Source: Actinomycetota bacterium (GTDB taxonomy: Bacteria > Actinomycetota > Thermoleophilia > Gaiellales > Gaiellaceae). Taken from it: 12,952 nucleotides of DNA. The stretch's first letter is position 1. Every line of letters begins with the position of its first letter. Below are positions 6,059-12,879 of the stretch, piece after piece. The translations under genes were made by a program, and so were the position numbers. The stretch lies in contig JACDBY010000414.1 in assembly GCA_013694685.1 (NCBI GenBank), forward strand, positions 1-12,952, in the 5' to 3' direction. The notes below the pieces were generated by a model, which was not told the origin of the DNA, made no database searches, and saw nothing but the letters and a program-made list of their open reading frames with translations.

Positions 6059-7147
6059 ATGCCAGCGACGCCTGATCGGTGGCCTGTCCAAGGTGCTTGC
6101 CGTCTCGCCGGCAGCGTGCGGGGGACGGCGATCCGACCGAGGGCCCGCGCGGCCCTCCTGGCGCTCGGGAGCGCCATGCTCGTCGCCGCCCTGCTCACCG
6201 GGTGCACGAGCTCGAACGACGACGACGCCGAAGGGGAGACCGTCAAGCGCGTCGGCCTGATGCACGTCGGGATCGATCACGTTCCTTCCTCCCTCGACGG
6301 GCTGAAGGAGGGCCTCGCGGAGCTGGGCTGGACAGAGGGCATGAACATCGAGCTGATCTGGCGGAACCTGGAGCCGGAGGAGGCGGCCGCGCAGGCCCGG
6401 GTGTTCGTCCTCGATCGCGTTGACGCCATCGTCGCTTTCGAGGACAAGTCGATCGAGGCGGCGCAAGCGGCCACCGGCAACGAAGACGATCGCATCCCGA
6501 TCGTCTTCCTCCATCCCTCCGATCCCGTCCGGGACGGCCTCGTCGAGACCTACTCGCGTCCGAGCGGAAACCTCACGGGGGTCTTCGGCGCCCGCGACGA
6601 GGTCGACAAACAACTCGAGCTCTACCAGCTGCTCGTGCCGAACCTCCGTCGCGTGCTCACCCTCGTCGACCCGACGGACAAGAGGACGGAGCGGCTCCTG
6701 AAGGATGCCCGGGCAGCCGCCGCGCAACTGCAACGACCCCTCGAGCTGGACGTTCGCGAGGCCTCGAGCGCGCAGGATCTCAGGCGCATCTTCCGCTCGC
6801 TCCGTCCCGGAGAGGCCGACGGCGCATTCCTCCTGTCGCCGAGCCTCCGGCTCAACCACACGACGCTCACGATCCAGCTCGCCCGGCGCGCGCGACTCCC
6901 GGTCCAGGCGCACCGCAAGGAGTGGGTCGAGCAGGGGGCGCTGTTCTCGTACGGGATCGACCTCCCCCTCGTCGGCCGGGCCGGCGCACGCTTCGTCGAC
7001 AGCATCCTCAAAGGCACGCCACCCGCCGACCTCCCCGTCGAGGTGATCCCGAAGCTCGAGTTCGCGATCAATCTCGAGACGGCCAGCAGGCTCGGCATCA
7101 AGCCGCCGCAGGAGATCATCATCCGGGCCGACGAGGTCTACCGCTAG
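6059..7147 (+). CDS. ABC-type substrate-binding lipoprotein (ABC_sub_bind/TrpX-like), no transporter nearby
   Basis: A 362-residue envelope lipoprotein. A long N-terminus ends in a hydrophobic segment (about 31-46) and lipobox LLTGC with acceptor C49, followed by a polar acidic linker. The mature part resembles the ABC_sub_bind family (PF04392): VKRVGLMHVG, LKEGLAELGWTEGMNIEL, VDAIVAF, IPIVFLHPSDPVRDGLV, SGNLTGVFG, VLTLVDPTDKRTERLLKDA and the tail LGIKPPQEIIIRADEVYR. That fold binds amino acids or other small ligands between two lobes. No permease or ATPase gene is present. Instead, a sensor kinase with an extracytoplasmic domain follows 30 bases later, so it probably delivers a ligand signal to that kinase. 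ATG 6059 is chosen for its ribosome site 10 bases upstream and because the signal peptide follows. The ligand is unknown. Confidence 0.9.
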   Translation: MPATPDRWPVQGACRLAGSVRGTAIRPRARAALLALGSAMLVAALLTGCTSSNDDDAEGETVKRVGLMHVGIDHVPSSLDGLKEGLAELGWTEGMNIELIWRNLEPEEAAAQARVFVLDRVDAIVAFEDKSIEAAQAATGNEDDRIPIVFLHPSDPVRDGLVETYSRPSGNLTGVFGARDEVDKQLELYQLLVPNLRRVLTLVDPTDKRTERLLKDARAAAAQLQRPLELDVREASSAQDLRRIFRSLRPGEADGAFLLSPSLRLNHTTLTIQLARRARLPVQAHRKEWVEQGALFSYGIDLPLVGRAGARFVDSILKGTPPADLPVEVIPKLEFAINLETASRLGIKPPQEIIIRADEVYR

Positions 7148-7177
7148 CCGAGTTCAACGACGTTGGGAGCACGCGGC

Positions 7178-9046
7178 GTGGAAGCGCCTGTACGGCCGCA
7201 TCGACGACTGAAATGGAAGTACACGGCCGTCGTCGCCGCGCTAGTCGCCGCTGCCATCGCGTCGGTCGGGCTCACCGAGCTCTACTTCACCTACCAGGAC
7301 AGCAAGCGTGCGCTGACCCGCGTCGAACGGGACAAGGCGTTTACCGCCGCCACGTCGATCGAGCAGCTGATGCAGGAGATCCTGCTGGAGCTCGAGACGA
7401 GAGCCCAGCCGACAAAGGCGAAGGGAGCAGCCGGGCGCGTGGAGCGCAGCCAGGACTTCCACCGCCTCCTCGGCCGCGAGAAGCTCGTCAGTGAGCTGAG
7501 GTACCTCGACGCGAGCGGGAAGGAGCAGGTTCGCATCAACCCGCTCGAGTTGGACCGCCTTCGCGGTGGGATCGACCTCTCCCGGAGCCCCGAGTTCCTT
7601 CGGGCGCGAACGGAGAACCGGTACTTCGGCCGCGTCTATTTCGAGGACGGGTCACAGCCCCACATGACGATCGCCGTCGCCGAGCGCGCTCCCGGACGCG
7701 GCGTCGTGGTCGCCGAGATCGACCTGAGCTTCGTCCCCCAGGTCATCGAGCGAGCCCGGGTCGGGACGGGGGGATACGCATACGCGGTCGACTCGCGAGG
7801 CGTGCTCGTCGCCCACCCGAGCACCGACCTGCTCCTCCGGCACACGAGCTTCGCGTCGTTGCCGCAGGTACGTGCCGCGCTCCGCGGGCCGGGGCACGAG
7901 CCCGCCGACGCGGCCACGATCGGACACGACCAGAACGGGACCGAGGTCATCAGCGCCTATCAGACCATCGAGTCTCTGGGCTGGCACGTCTTCGTCGAGG
8001 AACCGCTGAGCGAGGCCTTCGCCCCCCTGAAGTCGGCGATCTGGCGTACCGCGCTGCTCCTGGTTGCGTTCCTGCTCCTGGCGAGCGCCACCAGCGTCCT
8101 GCTCGCTCGCCGGCTCGTCCGCCCGATCGAGTCGATCCAGGCCGCCGCGGCGAGGATCGGCTCGGGCGCCCTCGACATGCGGATCGAGAACACGAGCCGG
8201 GACGAGCTGGGGGCGCTGGCCGAGGAGTTCAACCGCATGGCAGAGCGGCTTGGGGAGTCGTACTCCAACCTCGAGCAGAGGGTGGAAGAGCGGACCCGGG
8301 CGCTCGCGACGGCACTCGAGCAGCTGGACGAGAAGAGCCGCGAGCTCGAGGCGGCGAGCCTGCACAAGAGCGAGTTCCTGGCGAACATGTCGCATGAGTT
8401 GCGTACGCCGCTCAACGCGATCCTCGGCTTTTCGCAGTTGTTGCGCGAGCAGGTTTTCGGCGAGCTGAACGAGAAGCAGGATGAGTACCTCGAGGACATC
8501 CTCTCTTCGGGCAACCACCTGCTGGCGTTGATCAACGACGTGCTCGACCTGTCCAAGGTCGAGGCCGGCCAGGTCGAGCTCGAGATCGCGCCGTTCTCGC
8601 TGCAGGAGGCGCTCGAGCGCGGCGTCGTGATGGTGCGCGAGCGGGCGACGAGGGACGGTGTTCGGGTCACGCTCACGGCCCTTCCGGATGTGGAGACCGT
8701 CACCGGCGACGAGCGCCGCGTGCGACAGGTGATTTTCAACCTGCTCTCGAATGCCGTGAAGTTCACGCCCGCGGGCGGCGCCGTGGACGTGTGCGCGACG
8801 CAGGTGAACGGTGAGGTGCGGGTCTCGGTGGCCGACACCGGGCCGGGCATCGCCCGCGAGGACCACGACCGGATCTTCGAGGAGTTCCAGCAGACCGAGG
8901 CGGGCGCGGCGCAGCGTGAGGGGACCGGTCTCGGCCTCGCGCTCTCGAAGCGGCTCGTCGAGCTCCACGGCGGCCGGATCTGGGTCGACAGCGAGCTCGG
9001 CCAGGGGAGCACCTTCCTGTTCACGCTGCCCGTGAGGCCAGCGTAG
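7178..9046 (+). CDS. Membrane sensor histidine kinase (Cache-like sensor, HAMP, HisKA, HATPase_c)
   Basis: A 622-residue transmembrane kinase, complete. Order: TM1 about 15-36; a large extracytoplasmic region, probably a double-Cache domain (about 37-285, with [21 protein letters not shown] and a second lobe [17 protein letters not shown]); TM2 about 288-312; HAMP ([18 protein letters not shown] to about 365); coiled coil (about 365-395); HisKA with [19 protein letters not shown] and phospho-His H406; HATPase_c with N-box [10 protein letters not shown] (N525), G1 ADTGPGI, F-box IFEEF and G2 [13 protein letters not shown]. All catalytic boxes are intact. GTG 7178 is chosen over TTG 7163 because GGGAG lies 8 bases upstream of it. 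It is co-transcribed with the lipoprotein before it and two receiver proteins after it; only 2 bases separate it from the next gene. It likely autophosphorylates in response to ligand-loaded lipoprotein and passes phosphate to those receivers. Confidence 0.95.
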   Translation: MEAPVRPHRRLKWKYTAVVAALVAAAIASVGLTELYFTYQDSKRALTRVERDKAFTAATSIEQLMQEILLELETRAQPTKAKGAAGRVERSQDFHRLLGREKLVSELRYLDASGKEQVRINPLELDRLRGGIDLSRSPEFLRARTENRYFGRVYFEDGSQPHMTIAVAERAPGRGVVVAEIDLSFVPQVIERARVGTGGYAYAVDSRGVLVAHPSTDLLLRHTSFASLPQVRAALRGPGHEPADAATIGHDQNGTEVISAYQTIESLGWHVFVEEPLSEAFAPLKSAIWRTALLLVAFLLLASATSVLLARRLVRPIESIQAAAARIGSGALDMRIENTSRDELGALAEEFNRMAERLGESYSNLEQRVEERTRALATALEQLDEKSRELEAASLHKSEFLANMSHELRTPLNAILGFSQLLREQVFGELNEKQDEYLEDILSSGNHLLALINDVLDLSKVEAGQVELEIAPFSLQEALERGVVMVRERATRDGVRVTLTALPDVETVTGDERRVRQVIFNLLSNAVKFTPAGGAVDVCATQVNGEVRVSVADTGPGIAREDHDRIFEEFQQTEAGAAQREGTGLGLALSKRLVELHGGRIWVDSELGQGSTFLFTLPVRPA

Positions 9047-9048
9047 TC

Positions 9049-9429
9049 ATGGCGGGCGAGCAGATCCTCGTCGTCGAGGACAATGAGAGGAACATGAAGC
9101 TGTTCCGAGACGTGCTCCAGGCGACCGGGTACCGCGTCCTCGAGGCGGCGACCGGGGAACGGGCGGTCGAGCTGGCGAATGAGCACGAACTGGGCCTCGT
9201 GCTGATGGACATCCAGCTGCCGGGCATCGACGGCGTCGAGGCGCTCGGGCAACTGCGGAGGAACGAGCGGACAGCGTCCATACCGGTGCTCGCGCTCACG
9301 GCCCAGGCAATGGACGGCGATCGCGAGCGGTTCCTGGCGGCCGGCTTCGACGCCTACCTCTCCAAGCCGGTCGACATCGTCGAGCTCGTGGCCACGGTGA
9401 AGCGGCACTGCGAGCGAGGCGCTCGATGA
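9049..9429 (+). CDS. Stand-alone receiver-domain protein (DivK-like)
   Basis: This 126-residue REC domain has no output domain and all canonical residues: acidic pair E10/D11 (LVVEDNERN), phospho-acceptor D54 (LVLMDIQLPGIDG), T84 (VLALTAQAM) and K107 (YLSKPVD). It closely follows the DivK-type pattern, more so than its relative at 5428-5850. It starts 2 bases after the kinase stop and overlaps the cyclase gene by four bases (ATGA), so it is translated in the same unit. It is a likely phospho-acceptor or phosphate sink for the upstream kinase, tuning flow toward the receiver-cyclase. No output partner is visible beyond this operon. Confidence 0.92.
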   Translation: MAGEQILVVEDNERNMKLFRDVLQATGYRVLEAATGERAVELANEHELGLVLMDIQLPGIDGVEALGQLRRNERTASIPVLALTAQAMDGDRERFLAAGFDAYLSKPVDIVELVATVKRHCERGAR

Positions 9430-10577
9430 GCGGCGAGGGCTGCGCCAGGATCCTCGTGGTGGACGACGTCCCCGAGAACGTGCGCCTGCTCGAGGCCGTT
9501 CTCGCATCCCGCGGCTACGACATCGTTTCGGCCACCGACGGCAGCGTCGCGCTCGAGCTCGCCGAGACGGCGAAGCCCGACCTCGTCCTGCTCGACATCC
9601 TGATGCCGCAGCCCGACGGCTACGAGGTCTGCCGGCGGCTCCGTGAGCGCGAGGAGACGGCCGTACTGCCCGTGATCATGCTCACGTCGAGCCTCGGGTC
9701 GGAGAAGACGAAAGCAATCGAGGCAGGGGCCGACGACTTCATCCCGAAGCCGTTCGACCACGCCGAGCTGCTCGCGCGCGTCCGGTCGCTGCTGCGAATC
9801 AAGCGCTACCACGACACGATCAAGACGCAGGCGGCGGAACTGCTCGAGCTCAACCGGACGCTCGAGGAGCGCGTGCGGACTCACGTCGAGGAGCTGCAAC
9901 GGCTACGGCGGCTGCAGCGCTTCCTTTCACCACAGCTCGCCGACGCGCTCGTCGCGTCGGGCGACGAATCGATCCTCGCCAGCCATCGCCGCCAGCTCGC
10001 GATGCTCTTCGCCGACCTCCGCGGCTGGACGAGCTTCGTCGACGCAGTCGAGCCGGAGGAGCTGATGCGCGTGCTCGGCGAGTTCCACCAGACGATCGGC
10101 CGCCTCGTTCGGCGGTTCGAAGCGACCGTGGGCTTCCTCGAAGGCGATGGCGTCCAGCTCTTCTTCAACGACCCGATCGAGATCCCCGACGCCCCTCTGC
10201 GGGCGGTGCGGCTCGCTTGTGCGCTGCGCGAGGAGATGGCGGAGCTGACACCGCGGTGGCACAAGCGCGGCTACGACCTCGACTTCGGCGTCGGCATCGC
10301 ACTCGGCTACGCCACCTGCGGCGAGGTCGGGTTCGAGGGTCGCTCCGACTATGCGGCAATCGGCGCGGTGACGAATCTCGCCTCGCGGCTCGCGGACGAG
10401 GCAACGGGTGGGCAGATCCTGATCGCCCAGCGCCTCTACGCCGAGGTCGAGGACGACGTCGAGGCGGAGCCGATCGGCGACGTGACGCTCAAGGGCTTCC
10501 CGCGCCCGGTCGCAGCATTCAGCGTCGTCGCTCTCCGCCAGACCGCGCGGGAGCCGTCACCGGTCTCGGCCCCCTGA
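9426..10577 (+). CDS. Response regulator fused to class III adenylate/guanylate cyclase
   Basis: A 383-residue effector. The N-terminal receiver (about 7-125) has D13/D14, phospho-acceptor D57 (LVLLDILMPQPDGYEV), T87 and K108 (FIPKPFD). A helical linker (about 126-165, ELNRTLEERVRTHVEELQRL) looks like a signalling coiled coil. The class III cyclase domain (about 187-370) keeps both metal-binding Asp, D197 (LFADLRGWTSF) and D241 (EGDGVQLFFND), and transition-state N317 and R321 (VTNLASRL). At the purine-selecting positions it has F237, where adenylate cyclases have Lys, and A310, where they have Asp or Thr, so ATP versus GTP preference cannot be read off. Phosphorylation should control dimer geometry and cyclic-nucleotide synthesis. 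It is the last gene of the operon and gives it an output. Confidence 0.93.
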   Translation: MSGEGCARILVVDDVPENVRLLEAVLASRGYDIVSATDGSVALELAETAKPDLVLLDILMPQPDGYEVCRRLREREETAVLPVIMLTSSLGSEKTKAIEAGADDFIPKPFDHAELLARVRSLLRIKRYHDTIKTQAAELLELNRTLEERVRTHVEELQRLRRLQRFLSPQLADALVASGDESILASHRRQLAMLFADLRGWTSFVDAVEPEELMRVLGEFHQTIGRLVRRFEATVGFLEGDGVQLFFNDPIEIPDAPLRAVRLACALREEMAELTPRWHKRGYDLDFGVGIALGYATCGEVGFEGRSDYAAIGAVTNLASRLADEATGGQILIAQRLYAEVEDDVEAEPIGDVTLKGFPRPVAAFSVVALRQTAREPSPVSAP

Positions 10578-10668
10578 ACGACGCCTGATCGGCTGGGGCG
10601 CCGCCGCTGGAGCCGAGGCGGCTCGGGCAGCAGCGAACAGGTGCCCGGCCGCCATGCGCACGTCTCAG

Positions 10669-10674
10669 TATCGT
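10669..10674 (+). promoter_or_regulatory. Possible -10 element for near-leaderless E2 transcript
   Basis: TATCGT (4 of 6 to the -10 consensus) would place transcription start at about 10681, two bases before the GTG of the E2 gene. No -35 match was found at normal spacing. Together with the lack of a ribosome site it suggests that E2 may have its own promoter with a nearly leaderless message. Confidence 0.3.
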
Positions 10675-10682
10675 GCGCCGCC

Positions 10683-11783
10683 GTGGCCTACGAGTTCAAG
10701 CTGCCCGACCTCGGCGAGGGCCTGACTGAGGCCGAGATCGCGCGCTGGCTCGTCGAGGAGGGCGCGGAGATTGCCGAGGATGAACCCCTCGTCGAGGTGC
10801 AGACGGACAAGACGACGGTGGAAATCCCCTCCCCGCGTGGCGGGACGGTGTTGAAGATCCTCGTCGGCGAGGGGGAGGTCGCTCCGGTGGGCGCCGTGCT
10901 CGTCGTGATCGGTGAGGCGGGGGAGCAGCTCCTGCGCGCGGTCGACGAGCGCGACGAGGAGCCGGGAGGTGATCCGGCCGAGCCGCTCGTGTCCGTCGTT
11001 CCCTCGGAGCCCGACGCAGCCGTGCGGGCGACGCCCGGCGTGAGGCAGCTCGCGCGCTCGCTCGGGGTCGAGCTCCTCGGCCTCCAGGGCAGCGGCCCGG
11101 GCGGGCGGATCGTCGAGGCGGACGTCGAGGCCGCAGCAGGCTCGAGCGGCGGCACACGGATCCCCGTCCGCGGGATCCGGCGCATGATCGGCGAGAACGT
11201 GACCCGCGCGCACCGTGAGATTCCCGCGGTGACCTTCGTCGAGGAGTGTGACTTCACGGGCGCGGACGTCCGGCTCCTTGTCGCGCAGGCGATCCACGCG
11301 ACCGCGGCCGCGCTTGGTCGCTATCCCGAGCTCAACGCGCGTCTCGAGGGTGACACGATCGTGCTGCTCGACCGGATCGACGTCGGTCTCGCCGTGCAGA
11401 CCGACGACGGCCTCGTCGTGCCCGTCGTGCGCGGATGCGAGGTACGGTCCGTCGAGGAGATCGACTCCGAGGTGCGCCGCCTCGCCGAGGGCGCCCGTGA
11501 AGGCAGCCTCGCCGCCGAGGAGCTCCGTGACTCGACCTTCACGGTGACGAGCGCCGGCAAGCTCGGCGGGCTCCTCGTGACCCCGCTCGTGAACCACCCC
11601 GAAGTCGCGATCCTCGGGCTCCACCGGATCACCGAGCGACCGGTCGTCCGTGACGGCAAGATCGTCGTCCGCTCGATCGGAAACGTCTCGGTCACCTTCG
11701 ACCATCGCGTGGTCGACGGTGTGCGCGCTGCCGCCTTCTGCCTCGGCGTGATCGCGAGCCTCGAGGCGGGTGCCGGGGCCTGA
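10683..11783 (+). CDS. pdhC: 2-oxo acid dehydrogenase E2, dihydrolipoyl acyltransferase, with short core
   Basis: A 366-residue E2 that carries acyl groups on a lipoyl arm and transfers them to CoA. One N-terminal lipoyl domain (1-78) has lipoylation Lys43 in VQTDKTTVEIPSP. After an acidic linker comes a peripheral-subunit-binding domain (about 115-150, TPGVRQLARSLGVE and GSGPGGRIVEADV). The acyltransferase core (about 158-366) has the catalytic signature FDHRVVDG with His341 and Asp345. Compared with my recollection of B. subtilis PdhC, about 15 residues are missing between ECD (188-190) and YPELNAR; otherwise the core looks intact. GTG 10683 is chosen because the lipoyl domain starts there (AYEFKLPDLGEG); upstream GTG 10641 would add an unrelated leader. 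No ribosome site is visible. It completes the complex begun at 1210-3260, but E3 is not in the window. Confidence 0.92.
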   Translation: MAYEFKLPDLGEGLTEAEIARWLVEEGAEIAEDEPLVEVQTDKTTVEIPSPRGGTVLKILVGEGEVAPVGAVLVVIGEAGEQLLRAVDERDEEPGGDPAEPLVSVVPSEPDAAVRATPGVRQLARSLGVELLGLQGSGPGGRIVEADVEAAAGSSGGTRIPVRGIRRMIGENVTRAHREIPAVTFVEECDFTGADVRLLVAQAIHATAAALGRYPELNARLEGDTIVLLDRIDVGLAVQTDDGLVVPVVRGCEVRSVEEIDSEVRRLAEGAREGSLAAEELRDSTFTVTSAGKLGGLLVTPLVNHPEVAILGLHRITERPVVRDGKIVVRSIGNVSVTFDHRVVDGVRAAAFCLGVIASLEAGAGA

Positions 11784-11797
11784 CGACCCGGCACCCG
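11767..11797. terminator. 11-bp hairpin overlapping the E2 stop codon, shared by convergent genes
   Basis: CGGGTGCCGGG (11767-11777) pairs perfectly with CCCGGCACCCG (11787-11797); the 9-base loop contains the E2 stop codon TGA (11781-11783). It ends 7 bases before the stop of the convergent CHRD gene, so one structure could terminate both transcripts. There is no T-tract. The GGTGCCGG core matches the palindrome at 273-298. Confidence 0.6.
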
Positions 11798-11804
11798 TGC
11801 TGCC

Positions 11805-12356
11805 TCAGTCGTCCTTCCCGCTCCGATCGTCCCCCTTCTCCTTCCCCTTGTGACCGCGCAGCTGACCGCGCACCTCGCCCGCCGGGTACGTCGGTGTGTG
11901 GACGTTCGCGTACACGGCACCCGCGCGGATCGCCGCGACGAGCTCGTCGAACTGACCGGGCGCGATCCCCTGGCCGCCGGGTCCGATCACGTCCGAGGGA
12001 ACGATCGTTCCCTCGATTGTCGCGCTGCCCGCCGGACACGCGGGCTTGACGCTGCCGCCGCAGAGAAAGGCGCTGATTCCCCCGGCCGTGTGGCGCTGTC
12101 CCAGGTGAAGATGCGCCTGCGTCGCGTTGCCGCCTTCGAGTCCCTCGTAGCGAAGGCGGAACGTGATCTTCCCGTCCGCGACGCGGGCCTCGAACGTGCC
12201 GCGTGCGGTGGTGGAGATCGACGGCGTCTCGTTGTACCCGACGAGCCGTGCCGAGGCCCTCTTGCCGTCGTCGTCTCCGCCGCGGGCAAGCGACACACCC
12301 GAGACGACGAGGGCACCACCCGCGACGAAGAGCGCCAGGAATCCGAGCTTCTTCAT
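11805..12356 (-). CDS. Secreted CHRD-domain protein
   Basis: A 183-residue exported protein: Lys-Lys start, hydrophobic core (5-23), cleavage probably near residue 25, then a charged GGDDDGKR linker. The body is a CHRD domain (PF07452, first described in chordin): ARLVGYNETP, GTFEARVADGKITFRLRYEGL, the AHLHLG histidines (H82, H84) and the hallmark YANVHTPTYPAGEVRGQL (149-166). C99 and C107 may form a disulfide. The C-terminal tail is highly charged (GKEKGDDRSGKDD). The biochemical role of bacterial CHRD domains is poorly known; extracellular binding or adhesion is inferred. ATG 12356 is chosen for AAGGAG located 10 bases upstream; extending 16 codons to 12404 would place a hydrophilic segment before the signal peptide. 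It is divergent from the membrane protein gene at 12463. Confidence 0.9.
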   Translation of the reverse strand: MKKLGFLALFVAGGALVVSGVSLARGGDDDGKRASARLVGYNETPSISTTARGTFEARVADGKITFRLRYEGLEGGNATQAHLHLGQRHTAGGISAFLCGGSVKPACPAGSATIEGTIVPSDVIGPGGQGIAPGQFDELVAAIRAGAVYANVHTPTYPAGEVRGQLRGHKGKEKGDDRSGKDD

Positions 12357-12450
12357 CGTTCGCTGACTCCTTTCCGTATGGTCCGCTCTTCTCCGGTACG
12401 CCATCCGGCTCCGACCGGTTTTTCACGCCGGTCACCAAGGGCCGCAGCCG

Positions 12451-12456
12451 TACAAT
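12451..12456 (+). promoter_or_regulatory. -10 element of a probable leaderless promoter
   Basis: TACAAT matches 5 of 6 consensus positions and ends 7 bases before GTG 12463, which puts the predicted transcription start exactly on the first base of that codon. There is no ribosome site between. The -35 region at normal spacing is poor, as is common for actinobacterial leaderless promoters that rely on TANNNT. A short inverted repeat, GACCGG/CCGGTC at 12413-12433, lies just upstream. Confidence 0.5.
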
Positions 12457-12462
12457 CTGACC

Positions 12463-12879
12463 GTGGGAAGCTGGTATCCGACCGGGATCGCCGTCGGGCT
12501 GGGACTGGCGGCGGGGCTCCTCTGCGCCGGGCTCCTGGCCGGACGACGCTATGGACTCGTCGCGGCGACGCTGGCCTCGGTCGCCGTCGGGGGCGCCGCG
12601 GGCATGCTCGTCGAGGAGTGGTCGGGTCTCGTCGGTGCGCTGGTGGGCGCGGTGATCGGCGCGCTCTCGGCGTCGGTGATCGCGAGCGGCGCGCTCCGGC
12701 GTGGCGCGACGCGTGCCGGAACGGCGCTCCTCGTGGGAGGCGCGGCTCTCGTGGTCGCGCTGCTCGCCTTGATCCCGATCGTGGGCTACGTGCTCGCGGT
12801 GGTCGTGCCCGCGCTCGCCGCGCGACGGGCGCGGCGCGAGCCCGAGCGCCACGCCGGGCTCCGGTCGCTCGCCCGGTGA
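12463..12879 (+). CDS. Small multi-pass membrane protein of unknown function
   Basis: This 138-residue, very hydrophobic Gly/Ala/Val-rich protein has four or five predicted membrane segments, at about 6-26, 31-50, 54-77, 87-104 and 104-120, and a basic tail (RRARREPERHAGLRSLAR) likely in the cytoplasm. Short acidic (EEW, 51-53) and basic (RR, 79-80) loops separate the helices. I do not recognise the family; small-residue-rich helices suggest tight packing but give no function. GTG 12463 is supported by a -10-like TACAAT at the right distance for a leaderless start. Its stop overlaps the next gene by four bases (GTGA), so the two are probably co-translated, linking it to the phosphatase-superfamily protein. 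Confidence 0.75.
   Translation: MGSWYPTGIAVGLGLAAGLLCAGLLAGRRYGLVAATLASVAVGGAAGMLVEEWSGLVGALVGAVIGALSASVIASGALRRGATRAGTALLVGGAALVVALLALIPIVGYVLAVVVPALAARRARREPERHAGLRSLAR

Noticed and set aside
5411..6913. Long minus-strand extension upstream of the NarL-type regulator
   Set aside because: It is low-complexity Arg/Pro/Ala-rich translation antisense to the receiver and lipoprotein genes; the regulator has a family-typical start at 5410.
7652..9507. Long minus-strand open frames across the histidine kinase gene
   Set aside because: These are shadow frames typical of GC-rich DNA; the plus strand has a complete multi-domain kinase with all motifs, and the minus translations show no domain pattern.
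10600..10624. Hairpins GCCGCC/GGCGGC and GAGCC/GGCTC after the cyclase gene
   Set aside because: The stems are only 5-6 bp, mutually exclusive and without a T-tract; such pairs are expected by chance at this GC content. The 105-bp gap otherwise holds only the possible -10 element.
12357..12404. N-terminal extension of the CHRD protein by 16 codons
   Set aside because: It would put a hydrophilic, charged segment before the signal peptide, and the ribosome site points to 12356.
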